27,374 nt of DNA from Clostridiales bacterium (lineage in GTDB: Bacteria > Bacillota > Clostridia > Oscillospirales > Oscillospiraceae). The notes beneath the pieces were generated by a model. It was given only the letters and a program-made list of their open reading frames with translations, ran no database searches and was not told the DNA's origin. Every line of letters begins with the position of its first letter. The first letter of the stretch is position 1. Positions 9,058 to 16,719 of the stretch are shown here, one piece after another. The translations under genes were made by a program, and so were the position numbers. The stretch lies in the NCBI GenBank assembly GCA_021200895.1, contig JAJQFX010000018.1, forward strand, positions 1 to 27,374, read 5' to 3'.

Positions 9058-10349
9058 GCTGCGTTGTCCTCGTCACCGGAGGAAACGTCCTCCTCCCCGC
9101 TGTCGGCCTCCGCCTCAGTCAACTGCTCCTCCTGGAACTGCATGAAGGCGGTATAATCGCTGAAGAAGTAGGTGGTGCCGTCGTTGCCCAGGTAGAAGTA
9201 GTAGTAATCCGTCTCGTTGGGGTTCAGCGCCGCCTCAATGGCCTCCAGACCGGGGCAGCAGATGCAGCCCACCGGCAGGCCGGGGTACAGGTAGGTGTTG
9301 TAAGGGCTGTCAACCGCCAAATCCTCCGCCGTCAGGTTCTCCTTCCGCTCGTCCAGCAGGTACTGAATGGTGGAGTCCATCTGGAGGTAGCCGTTAGTCT
9401 CCGTATTGTCCTCGGAGAGGCGGTTATAGATAACGGAGGCGATGTCCTTCTGGTCCTGGCCGTCCGTCTCCTTCTCAATGATGGACGCCACAATCATGAC
9501 CTCCTCCATCGTCCTGTCCAGTTCCTCCAGCTGGGCCTGCATCTCCTCATCAAAGCGGGTCTCGAAGTTGGACAGCAGCTTATTGATGACGCTGGTAGCG
9601 GACGCCTGCATATAGAACTCGTAGGTGTCCGGGAGCAGGTACCCTTCCAGCCGGTTGGCCCCTGTGGCGGAGACGTTCTCCAGGAAGGCATAATCGAAGT
9701 CCTCCGTCTCGGCGGCCTCCATCAAATCCTCCGCAGCGCAGACGCCGTTCTCCTCCAACAGGGCAAAAATCTCCTCCATGGTGTAGCCCTCGGGAATGGT
9801 GACTGTCACCACAGAGCGCACCGGAGACTGAGGGCCGATACTGGTCAGCAGGGCGCTGTAATCCATATCCGTGGTCAGCTCATAGGTGCCGGAAACGATT
9901 TTGCCGTCCTCCGCCTTGCCGGTGAAAGCCGCAAACAGCTTGAACAGGAGCGGATACTCAATCAGCCCCGCCTCCTCCAGCTCCTCTGCGATCTCATCCA
10001 GGGACTCGCCGCTGACAATGGTGATAGAAGCGGTCAGCTCTTCTTTATTCAGCGCCAGCACGTCATTGGCAAGGGTCCAGCCCGCAGTGGCAATGCCATA
10101 GCTGATGAGCAGCACCCCAAGCAGATACACCAGCGCAGACAGGATGGTCGCCTGCACGCTCATATGCTTTTTCTTCTTTTTTGGTTCTCTGGGTGGCTGT
10201 TCCTGTTGAGACGCCTCTCGCTGTGCCGCCTCTGCGGCGGACGCCGCAGCCTCGCCATCCTGCTGAGAAGACAATATCCCATCCTTCCAGTCAAAGGTGG
10301 GCCAGTCCTCTTCCGGTTCCTGTTCCTTCCGCAGCTCGTCATCTGCCAT
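9054..10349 (-). CDS. mltG: Endolytic murein transglycosylase MltG (YceG-like)
   Basis: MltG cleaves nascent glycan strands at the membrane and sets their length. The 431-residue protein has a cytoplasmic N-terminus of about 65 residues, rich in E, Q and A and ending in KKKKK, one membrane segment at about 67-93, a LysM-like region (VSGESLDEIAEELEEAGLI) and the catalytic domain: EGYLLPDTYEF at 235-245, IVASIIEKET with the catalytic glutamate E292, ASVIYNRL, LQMDSTIQYLL and PYNTYLYPGLPVGCICCPG. The last motif normally reads GPICNPG, so two cysteines stand at positions usually P and N. The tail is acidic. The start follows AAGGAG by about 10 bases; trhP overlaps its end. Confidence 0.95.
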   Translation of the reverse strand: MADDELRKEQEPEEDWPTFDWKDGILSSQQDGEAAASAAEAAQREASQQEQPPREPKKKKKHMSVQATILSALVYLLGVLLISYGIATAGWTLANDVLALNKEELTASITIVSGESLDEIAEELEEAGLIEYPLLFKLFAAFTGKAEDGKIVSGTYELTTDMDYSALLTSIGPQSPVRSVVTVTIPEGYTMEEIFALLEENGVCAAEDLMEAAETEDFDYAFLENVSATGANRLEGYLLPDTYEFYMQASATSVINKLLSNFETRFDEEMQAQLEELDRTMEEVMIVASIIEKETDGQDQKDIASVIYNRLSEDNTETNGYLQMDSTIQYLLDERKENLTAEDLAVDSPYNTYLYPGLPVGCICCPGLEAIEAALNPNETDYYYFYLGNDGTTYFFSDYTAFMQFQEEQLTEAEADSGEEDVSSGDEDNAA

Positions 10350-10398
10350 AGTATGGGTTCTCCTTCATCATCTGCGCGACGCTATGCCGCGTCCTTCG

Positions 10399-10944
10399 TT
10401 AGCCGTGGTAGTGGATGCCCTGATGCACCTTCTGTTCCGCCGCCGCTCCGCGCAGCAGCTCCACCAGCTTCAACCCGAATGCAATGGAGGAACCGGCCGC
10501 TTCGCCGGTGACGATGTTGCCGTCCACGACGACGCTCTCCCCCACGCAGGGCTGCGCCCCAGTGAGGCCGCCCTCCATGCCGGGATAGCAGACCGCCCTC
10601 TTCCCTTCCAGCAATCCCAGCTTGCCCAGGATGGTGGGAGCGGCACAGATGGCGGCCACATATTTTCCTGCCGCCGCGGCCTTGCAAATCAAATCCATGG
10701 CGGCGTCGCTGGCCAGGATATTGTCCACCCCCACCAGACCACCGGGGAGCATCAGCAGCTCCATCTCGTCAAAGGAAACTTCGTCCAGGGTGATGTCCGT
10801 CTGGACGGCGACCTTTTGCCCGGAGCAGGCCGTTGGGCCGTTGACCCCCACCAGCTGCACCGGCACGTTGGCCCGGCGCAGCATATCACAGGGGCACAGA
10901 GCCTCCGCCGTTTCAAATCCGTCTGCCAGTAAAATGTAAACCAT
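10399..10944 (-). CDS. DJ-1/PfpI family protein
   Basis: A 181-residue single-domain member of the DJ-1/ThiJ/PfpI superfamily (flavodoxin-like fold). The signature features are present: N-terminal VYILLADGFETAEA with the conserved acidic residue E11, LLMLPGGLVG around 64-72, and the nucleophile elbow VAAICAAPTIL with C100. This is closer to bacterial DJ-1 (YajL-like) than to PfpI proteases. Proposed activities for the family include glyoxalase/deglycase, chaperone and redox sensing; sequence alone does not choose among them. The start follows GGAAGGAG. It sits between the tmk-like gene (27-base gap) and mltG (49-base gap) in one operon. Confidence 0.92.
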   Translation of the reverse strand: MVYILLADGFETAEALCPCDMLRRANVPVQLVGVNGPTACSGQKVAVQTDITLDEVSFDEMELLMLPGGLVGVDNILASDAAMDLICKAAAAGKYVAAICAAPTILGKLGLLEGKRAVCYPGMEGGLTGAQPCVGESVVVDGNIVTGEAAGSSIAFGLKLVELLRGAAAEQKVHQGIHYHG

Positions 10945-10971
10945 ACTTATACGCTCCTTCCGTTGATTGTA

Positions 10972-11649
10972 TCACCGCTGCCCGTTCAGGGCAGCGGTCA
11001 CTTCCTGCCAAATCTCCCCGTGAATGTCCTGGATGGAGCGGAGCGCCCCATCGGCAGTGCAGGGGATTTTGTGCCAGCCCAGCACCTCCGCCGCCCGCCG
11101 CGCCGTCACCCGGCAGGCGGTCAGGTAGGTCGTGTCCTGCTCATGGATGTCGGCCCTGGTGTTGGTAGCCGCCTCCCTGCTCCGCAGGAGCTGCACCGAC
11201 TGCTCCGTGGGCATATCCAGATACAGCACCAGGTCGGGCCGGGGCAGCCCCAGCCGGTCAAACTCAAACTCGTAGAGCCATCGCCAAAAGGCGGTCTGCT
11301 CCGCCTCCGGCAGCTTGGACGCCTGATGGACGGCGTTGGAGGTGGTGTACCGGTCGCACAGCACCAGCCCGCCCTGCTGGTACCAGTCCCCCCAGTCCTG
11401 ACGGTAGGAGGCGTAGCGGTCCACCGCGTAGAAACTGGAGGCGGCATAGGCGTTCACGTCTCCCGGTTTGCTGCCGAAGGCCCCCTGCAAATACAGGTTC
11501 ACCAGGGCGGCGGAGGGTTCCTTGTAGCGGGGGAACACCACATGGCGGTAGGGGATAGTCTCCCTCTCCAAATGCCGACACAGCGCGGCGAACTGGGTGG
11601 ACTTCCCGCTGCCGTCCGTTCCTTCCAACACAATTAGCTTTCCTTGCAT
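10972..11649 (-). CDS. tmk: Thymidylate kinase-like deoxynucleotide kinase
   Basis: A 225-residue P-loop kinase of the thymidylate kinase family, which converts dTMP to dTDP. GTDGSGKST (10-18) is the P-loop and VLCDRYTTSNAVHQ the DR(Y/H) nucleoside-site motif; LVLYLDMP and a late helical region follow. The segment after the P-loop reads FPRYKEPSAALVNLYLQG, which resembles the eukaryotic-type FP...YLQ pattern rather than the REPGGT of ordinary bacterial Tmk, and the lid is unusual (NTRADIHEQD). Tmk is therefore the best name, but a paralogue with shifted substrate is possible. I use ATG 11649, preceded by GGGGAGAGG; an in-frame ATG at 11679 would add ten residues. It is the first gene of the tmk-DJ-1-mltG-trhP unit. 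Confidence 0.8.
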   Translation of the reverse strand: MQGKLIVLEGTDGSGKSTQFAALCRHLERETIPYRHVVFPRYKEPSAALVNLYLQGAFGSKPGDVNAYAASSFYAVDRYASYRQDWGDWYQQGGLVLCDRYTTSNAVHQASKLPEAEQTAFWRWLYEFEFDRLGLPRPDLVLYLDMPTEQSVQLLRSREAATNTRADIHEQDTTYLTACRVTARRAAEVLGWHKIPCTADGALRSIQDIHGEIWQEVTAALNGQR

Positions 11650-11693
11650 CTGCCTCTCCCCTCTCTGCTCCTGCGGCAAACGATGCTACAGGC

Positions 11694-11722
11694 AGTATAA
11701 CACACCGACGCCGGAAAGTCCA
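11694..11722 (-). promoter_or_regulatory. Probable promoter of the tmk-like/DJ-1/mltG/trhP operon
   Basis: On the minus strand TGGACT (11722-11717) and TATACT (11699-11694) are 17 bases apart, with an extended TG just upstream of the -10. It lies in the 101 bases between the acyltransferase stop and tmk and would give a leader of about 40 bases. The -35 is only a 4/6 match. Confidence 0.55.
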
Positions 11723-11750
11723 GCGGCGCATTCCAGCGGCACCAACAGTG

Positions 11751-12869
11751 TTATGCGTTTTTCCGGTGCTTCTGATACCACCACTTTACCACAGGCCCCT
11801 CCACAAGATGATAGGTCAGCACCCCAACCAGCACGGAGAACAGCACAGATGCGGCAATGCACCAGTAGGTGTGGTCATAAACAAAGTCCGATTGCAGCCA
11901 CAGCGCTCTCATCAGGATATAAAAGGAGATTTGCTGCATCACATAAATGGAATAGGAATATTTGCCCAGCTTTGCCAGGAGCGGATTACCCAGCAAGATG
12001 GATACAAGGCCGTTTCCCTCCCCGCAAACACAATAGAGCAGCAGGAAGAAGGCAATGACAACAATCAGTTGATTTTGCGATTGAGGCAGCCCCAGCAGCA
12101 AATACGCCACCAGAAAAACGCTGAGCCCAATTTCAACAACCGATTGTACCGCCCTCCACCGGAAATCCTGAACGCTAGCCGTCATCTTTGCCTGCTGATG
12201 CCGCAGCAGCATCGCCAGCAGGCAGCCCAGGGAAAGCCCGGCCAGCACCCGCAGCATCGCCATGCTGACAAAGCCATATGCTACATCGCGCCCCAGCCCT
12301 CCGCTGTACAGGTTGACATTCATCACATAACCCACATAGGTCAGGATGGCTAACATCAATCCATGCCAGCGCGGCTGCACCAGCCGTAACAGGGCGTACA
12401 GGAGCAGGCTGCACCAGAAGAACGGCCCGATATACCAGATGATTCCATGGCTGTCCAGGGAAATGCCGGTGGCGCGAAGGAACAGCAGGTCAAACACCGC
12501 AGTGTAAGCATCCAGGCCAAAAAACGCCAGCATAATAATGGTGTAAAACGCCAGCACCGGCCAAAGGCGCACCACCCGGTTAACCGCGAATTGTTCCATG
12601 GATTTTCCGGATTGATAGGAATGGTAAAGAAAATAGCCCCCCAGAATCAGAAATGCCTCTACAATCAATCCAGCGGAATCGCTCATCTCTTGCAGCGTCA
12701 GATACAGCTGTTGCCCACCGCTGTAGGAGATGATATTTGAGTGCAAAATGTGAAAATATACAATCGCCACCGAGAACAGAAAGCGCAGTCCGTCCACGCT
12801 CCCGTTTCGTCCTTTGTCGCGGCTTGGGCAAACCTGCCCCTTCAGCCATGCCGTTATTTTAGCCAACAT
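11751..12869 (-). CDS. Acyltransferase 3 (OafA/YrhL-like) membrane protein
   Basis: A 372-residue polytopic membrane protein of the acyltransferase-3 family, which moves acyl (often acetyl) groups onto exported sugars, peptidoglycan or lipids. The family start is clear: GSVDGLRFLFSVAIVYFHI at about 23-41, followed by FAVNRVVRLWPVLAFYTI with the conserved arginines, then about nine more hydrophobic segments and LGKYSYSIYVMQQISFYI near the C-terminus. No SGNH domain is attached. The acceptor cannot be read from the sequence. The ATG overlaps the end of recN by 16 bases, with a weak AAAGGCGG ribosome site, so expression may depend on readthrough from recN. Its base composition looks AT-richer than recN and its neighbours, and it is not part of the conserved nusB-recN order, so it may be a later insertion. 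Confidence 0.88.
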   Translation of the reverse strand: MLAKITAWLKGQVCPSRDKGRNGSVDGLRFLFSVAIVYFHILHSNIISYSGGQQLYLTLQEMSDSAGLIVEAFLILGGYFLYHSYQSGKSMEQFAVNRVVRLWPVLAFYTIIMLAFFGLDAYTAVFDLLFLRATGISLDSHGIIWYIGPFFWCSLLLYALLRLVQPRWHGLMLAILTYVGYVMNVNLYSGGLGRDVAYGFVSMAMLRVLAGLSLGCLLAMLLRHQQAKMTASVQDFRWRAVQSVVEIGLSVFLVAYLLLGLPQSQNQLIVVIAFFLLLYCVCGEGNGLVSILLGNPLLAKLGKYSYSIYVMQQISFYILMRALWLQSDFVYDHTYWCIAASVLFSVLVGVLTYHLVEGPVVKWWYQKHRKNA

Positions 12870-14575
12870 TCCGCCATACCGCCTTTGCCCGTCATTTTAT
12901 ACTGTTCACTCTCATCCAGCAGCTCCTCCGCGCTTTTCAGCGTGGCCTCGGTCACAATGCTGCCGCCGGTGAGCCGGGCGATCTCCTGCTTCCGCTGCTC
13001 CCGATTCAGCCGCTCCAGCCGGGTGTAGGTGCGCCCGTTCCGCTCCCCCTTCTCCACGGAGAAGTGAACGTCTGCCATGGCGGCGATTTGGGGCAGGTGC
13101 GTCACGGCCAGCACCTGCTTGTGCCGGGCCAAGTCCGCCATCTTCTGGGCCACCTTGGAGGCCGCCCGACCGGACACACCGGTATCCACCTCGTCAAAAA
13201 CCAGGGTGGTGATGGCCTCGTTCTCCGCCAGCACATTTTTCAGTGCCAGCATGATGCGGGCCAACTCGCCGCCGGAGGCGATTTTGTGGATGGGCTTCAC
13301 ATCCTCCCCCACGTTGGCGGACATCAGGAACTGCACCTCATCCATCCCCGTCTGGTCCATGTGGAAGTCTGCCTGCTTGGGGGAAAACTCCACCTGGAAG
13401 CGCACCCTGGGCATATCCAGGTCGGACAGTTCCTTTTGAATGCGCTGCTGCAAGGCGGCTGCCGCCGCCTTTCTGGCCTTGGACAGGGCCAAAGCCCGCT
13501 CCCTGGCCTCCTGCACCTGCACCACCAGCTGCTTTTTCAGCTGCTCCATCCGGTCGCTGGAATACTCGATGTCATCCAGCTCCCGCCTACACTTGTCCAG
13601 GTAGGCCAGCATATCCTCCACCGTGGCGCCGTACTTCTTCCGCAGGCGGAAGATAAGGTCCAGCCGGGACTCGATGTCATCCAGTTCGCTGCCGGAGAAG
13701 TCCAGGCCGTCCCGCTCCCGCTGCACCTGCTCCGTCACATCGTCCAGGGTGTAGCGCACCTCATCCAGCCGCTCCGCCAGGGTGTTGAACTGCTCACTGT
13801 AGCGGCCAATGCTCCGCAGCTGGCTTTCCGCCGTCATCACCAGGGAGTTTGCGCCGTCGGTATCGTCTGTGCCGTACAAGGCCCGATAGGCAGCCCCGAT
13901 GGCCTCCAGCAGCTTTCCGGCGTTGCGCAGGATGTCCCGCCGCTCCGTCAGGGCCTCCTCCTCCCCCGGCTGCAAATTGGCCCGCTCCAACTCATCGATT
14001 TGGTAGGTCAGGGTGTCGATGCGCCGGGCCTTCTCGGTATCGTCCATTTTCAGGGAGACGATTTGCCGTTTTAATTCAGAGACCTTGCGATAGGAGGCCT
14101 GGAACGCCTCCAGGAGGGGCTGCGTCCCTCCAAAGCTGTCCAGATAGTCCAGATGGCAGGCCGGGTCCAGAAGCTGCTGCCCGTCATGCTGGCCGTGGAT
14201 GTTCAGCAGCTGCCGCCCCAGCTCCCGGAGCTGGGACAGGGCCAGTGGCCTGCCGTTCAGGCGGCAGATGTTTTTGCCGTCCCCCCGAATCTCCCGTGAA
14301 ATCAGGAGGCTGCCGGTTTCATCCGGCCCCATGCCGTTCTCCCGGAACCAGTCCAAATCCGGCAGGGAGACGAACTCCGCGCTGACCAGCGCAGACTGCG
14401 CCCCGGTGCGAATCAAGTCCCGGGAGGTGCGTCCACCCAGCACCGCGCCGATGGCGTCCACCACGATGGATTTGCCCGCGCCGGTCTCGCCGGTCAGGAC
14501 GTTGAACCCGCCGTCAAACTGAATCTCGGCCTGTTCAATGACCGCGATATTCTCAATATGCAGCATCGACAGCAT
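12854..14575 (-). CDS. recN: DNA repair protein RecN
   Basis: RecN is an SMC-like ATPase that acts early at double-strand breaks. The 573-residue protein has the usual length and layout: ATP-binding head with FNVLTGETGAGKS (P-loop 29-36), long coiled-coil arms from about 150 to 370, and the C-terminal head with IASGGELARIMLALK (ABC signature), LVFDEVDTGVSGRAA (Walker B at 458-466) and VLAVTHLPQIAAMAD. ATG 14575 follows GAGGT by about 7 bases; ATG 14566 (MLHIENIAVIEQ) is an alternative. It starts 12 bases after argR, the classical ahrC-recN pair of Firmicutes. Confidence 0.97.
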   Translation of the reverse strand: MLSMLHIENIAVIEQAEIQFDGGFNVLTGETGAGKSIVVDAIGAVLGGRTSRDLIRTGAQSALVSAEFVSLPDLDWFRENGMGPDETGSLLISREIRGDGKNICRLNGRPLALSQLRELGRQLLNIHGQHDGQQLLDPACHLDYLDSFGGTQPLLEAFQASYRKVSELKRQIVSLKMDDTEKARRIDTLTYQIDELERANLQPGEEEALTERRDILRNAGKLLEAIGAAYRALYGTDDTDGANSLVMTAESQLRSIGRYSEQFNTLAERLDEVRYTLDDVTEQVQRERDGLDFSGSELDDIESRLDLIFRLRKKYGATVEDMLAYLDKCRRELDDIEYSSDRMEQLKKQLVVQVQEARERALALSKARKAAAAALQQRIQKELSDLDMPRVRFQVEFSPKQADFHMDQTGMDEVQFLMSANVGEDVKPIHKIASGGELARIMLALKNVLAENEAITTLVFDEVDTGVSGRAASKVAQKMADLARHKQVLAVTHLPQIAAMADVHFSVEKGERNGRTYTRLERLNREQRKQEIARLTGGSIVTEATLKSAEELLDESEQYKMTGKGGMAECWLK

Positions 14576-14587
14576 AGCGCTACCTCA

Positions 14588-15040
14588 TCATTTCAGCATC
14601 AGCCGCAGTTCGCTGCAAAAGCGCTCCGCGGCCTGATTGGTTCGCATAATCAGAATGGCGGTGTCGTCCCCCGCCAGGGTGCCCACCATCCCCTCGATTT
14701 TCATGCCGTCCAGAGCAGCGGCAGCGGCGTTGGCCAGGCCGGGCATGGATTTCAGCACCACGATGTTCTGTGCCACGTCGAAGGAGATGACGCACTCCCG
14801 AAAGATATTCTTCAGCCGCAGGTCCTGATTGCCCGCCCCCTCCGCCGTGGGGAGGACGTAGCAATACCGCCCTGTGGCGGACTGCCCCTTCACCAGGTGC
14901 AGCTCACGAATGTCCCTGGAAATGGTGGCCTGGGTGCAACTGATTCCACGCTTTCGCAGGGCCTGGAGCAGCTGCTCCTGGGTCTCCATCTCCTCCTGGG
15001 CGATGAGCTCCAACAGGAGCCGCTGGCGTTCCTCCTTCAT
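14588..15040 (-). CDS. argR: Arginine repressor ArgR/AhrC
   Basis: A hexameric arginine-sensing regulator of arginine synthesis and breakdown. The 150-residue protein has normal length. The winged-helix DNA-binding half (1-70) carries TQEQLLQALRKRGISCTQAT and ISRDIRELHLVKG; the C-terminal half binds arginine and makes hexamers, with NIVVLKSMPGLANAAAAALD and the signature GTLAGDDTAILIMR. ATG 15040 follows AAGGGG by about 7 bases. It lies between nadK (11-base gap) and recN in the long minus-strand operon. I did not find a convincing ARG box in the window. Confidence 0.97.
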   Translation of the reverse strand: MKEERQRLLLELIAQEEMETQEQLLQALRKRGISCTQATISRDIRELHLVKGQSATGRYCYVLPTAEGAGNQDLRLKNIFRECVISFDVAQNIVVLKSMPGLANAAAAALDGMKIEGMVGTLAGDDTAILIMRTNQAAERFCSELRLMLK

Positions 15041-15051
15041 ATCCTCACCCC

Positions 15052-15912
15052 TTACACTTTACCCAGTTTTTCGTTCAAAATTTCGTAGAAGCTCCGGTCA
15101 GTCAGCCGCACCAGCCGAACGGACTGGTTGGACATCCGCAGCTCCACCGTGTCGTCGCTGCTGAGGCGGAAGGCCCGGCCTCCGTCGGCGGAGAGGTAGG
15201 CGCTTTTGCGGGCCAGGTGGCTCACCGTCACGCCAATAACCCGCTCCTTCCCCAGGACGCAGCAGCGGGCTTTCAGGTCGTGGGCGCAGATGGGGGTCAC
15301 GATGATGTTTTCCGCCGTCGGCTCCACGATGGGGCCACCGGCCGACATAGAGTAGGCTGTGGAACCGGTGGGGGTGCAGACGATGACCCCGTCGCCGGAA
15401 AAACCGACCATTTTCACATGGTCCGCCGTGACGGTGACATCGATTTCCCGGGCCACTGCCCCCTTGGTCACCACCACGTCGTTCAGCGCCGTATCCCGGA
15501 AAATGCTGCGGCCCCCTCGCATCACCCGCACATCCAGCATCATCCGCTTCTCGCAGGTATATTTCTTCTCCGCCAGCCTGGAGAGCATGGCAAGCTCGCT
15601 GCACTCCAGCTCCGCCATGAAGCCCACGCTGCCCAAATTGACGCCGAGAACTGGAATGTTATAGGGCCGCACCAACCGGGCCGAATGTAAAATCGTGCCA
15701 TCCCCGCCAAAGCAAATCAGGAGGTCAGCCTTGCGGATTTCGGTATGAATGTCCTTCATTGTCACATTGGACGGCAGGACAAGGGTCTCATCCGGACGGA
15801 ACGGGAGGCAGATGCTGGTCTCCACACCGGATGCCCTTAAAATTTTGTCGGCGGTCTGCACCGCACGCAATCCCTTGTCCCGGTAAGGGTTGGGGCTGAG
15901 CACAACTTTCAT
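15052..15912 (-). CDS. nadK: NAD kinase
   Basis: NadK phosphorylates NAD to NADP, supplying reducing cofactor for, among others, the DXP isoprenoid route encoded nearby. The 286-residue protein carries the diagnostic CFGGDGTILHSAR (GGDGT at 69-73), LGVNLGSVGFMAEL, and TPTGSTAYSMSAGGP at 180-194. The catalytic aspartate is in GGDG. The C-terminal beta sandwich ends RLTDRSFYEILNEKLGKV. The start lies 6 bases after the tlyA stop, with a GGAG inside the end of tlyA. Insertion of nadK between tlyA and argR is common in Clostridia and absent from B. subtilis. Confidence 0.97.
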   Translation of the reverse strand: MKVVLSPNPYRDKGLRAVQTADKILRASGVETSICLPFRPDETLVLPSNVTMKDIHTEIRKADLLICFGGDGTILHSARLVRPYNIPVLGVNLGSVGFMAELECSELAMLSRLAEKKYTCEKRMMLDVRVMRGGRSIFRDTALNDVVVTKGAVAREIDVTVTADHVKMVGFSGDGVIVCTPTGSTAYSMSAGGPIVEPTAENIIVTPICAHDLKARCCVLGKERVIGVTVSHLARKSAYLSADGGRAFRLSSDDTVELRMSNQSVRLVRLTDRSFYEILNEKLGKV

Positions 15913-15918
15913 TTCCGT

Positions 15919-16719
15919 TTACTTCTCCAATTCCGCATGAGATTCTCTGACCAGCGCTTCCAAATCGGGAATGTCGGCTGCCCCGCCTGCGGCAGAGAGC
16001 CAGCCCAGATATTCGATATTCCCCTCCGGGCCTTTCACAGGTGAAAAGGTAAGTCCCTTTACGGTCAAATCGCTCTGCGCCGCATGGCGCAGGAACTGCT
16101 CCAGCACCTCGACATGCACCTTCGGGTCCCGGACGACCCCCTTCTTGCCCACCTTTTCCCGGCCCGCCTCAAACTGGGGCTTCACCAGGCAGACCATTTG
16201 AGCGTTTTCCGCCAGCAATGGGCGGAGGGCGGGTAAAATCAGCCCCAGAGAGATGAAGGAAACGTCCGCCGACACAAACTCCAGCGGCTCCGGAATCTCA
16301 GCCTTGGTCAAGTACCGGGCGTTGGTGCGCTCCAGGTTGACCACGCGGCTGTCATTGCGCAGCTTCCAGTCCAGCTGGCCATATCCCACATCCACAGCGT
16401 AGACCTTCGCCGCACCGTTTTGGAGCATACAGTCCGTAAAGCCACCGGTGGAGGCGCCGCAGTCCATAGCCGTCACGCCGTGCAGGTCGATGGGGAAGGT
16501 CTTCATGGCCTTTTCCAGCTTCAGGCCGCCGCGGCTGACGTAGGGCAGGGTCTTGCCGCGTACCTCGATGGTGGCCGTCTCGGCAACTGGCGCGCCGCAC
16601 TTGTCCAGCCGCTTCCCGTCCACAAAGACCTGGCCGCTCATAATGATGGCCTGGGCCTTTTGGCGGCTCTCCGCCAGACCCAGCTCCGTCATGCGCACAT
16701 CCAACCGCTTTTTAGCCAC
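15919..16719 (-). CDS. tlyA: TlyA-family rRNA 2'-O-methyltransferase
   Basis: TlyA-family enzymes methylate ribose 2'-OH groups in rRNA (C1409 of 16S and C1920 of 23S in mycobacteria); related proteins are annotated as hemolysins from older work. The 266-residue protein has an N-terminal S4 RNA-binding domain (RLDVRMTELGLAESRQKAQ, 5-23 onward) and an FtsJ-like domain with VSRGGLKLEKAM, DCGASTGGFTDCML (SAM loop at 86-99), VYAVDVGYGQLDWKL and CLVKPQFEAGREKV. The start is GTG 16719, 9 bases after GGGAGG, and overlaps the end of dxs by 8 bases. The order dxs-tlyA is conserved in Firmicutes and Actinobacteria. Confidence 0.95.
   Translation of the reverse strand: MAKKRLDVRMTELGLAESRQKAQAIIMSGQVFVDGKRLDKCGAPVAETATIEVRGKTLPYVSRGGLKLEKAMKTFPIDLHGVTAMDCGASTGGFTDCMLQNGAAKVYAVDVGYGQLDWKLRNDSRVVNLERTNARYLTKAEIPEPLEFVSADVSFISLGLILPALRPLLAENAQMVCLVKPQFEAGREKVGKKGVVRDPKVHVEVLEQFLRHAAQSDLTVKGLTFSPVKGPEGNIEYLGWLSAAGGAADIPDLEALVRESHAELEK

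Noticed and set aside
11700..11735. Terminator after the acyltransferase gene
   Set aside because: A short GC stem (CGCCG/CGGCG) exists but has no T-run and overlaps the tmk -35 element.
13064..14074. 336-codon plus-strand open frame inside recN
   Set aside because: Antisense shadow with H/Q/L/G-rich composition, typical of the reverse of a GC-rich gene; recN motifs are complete on the other strand.
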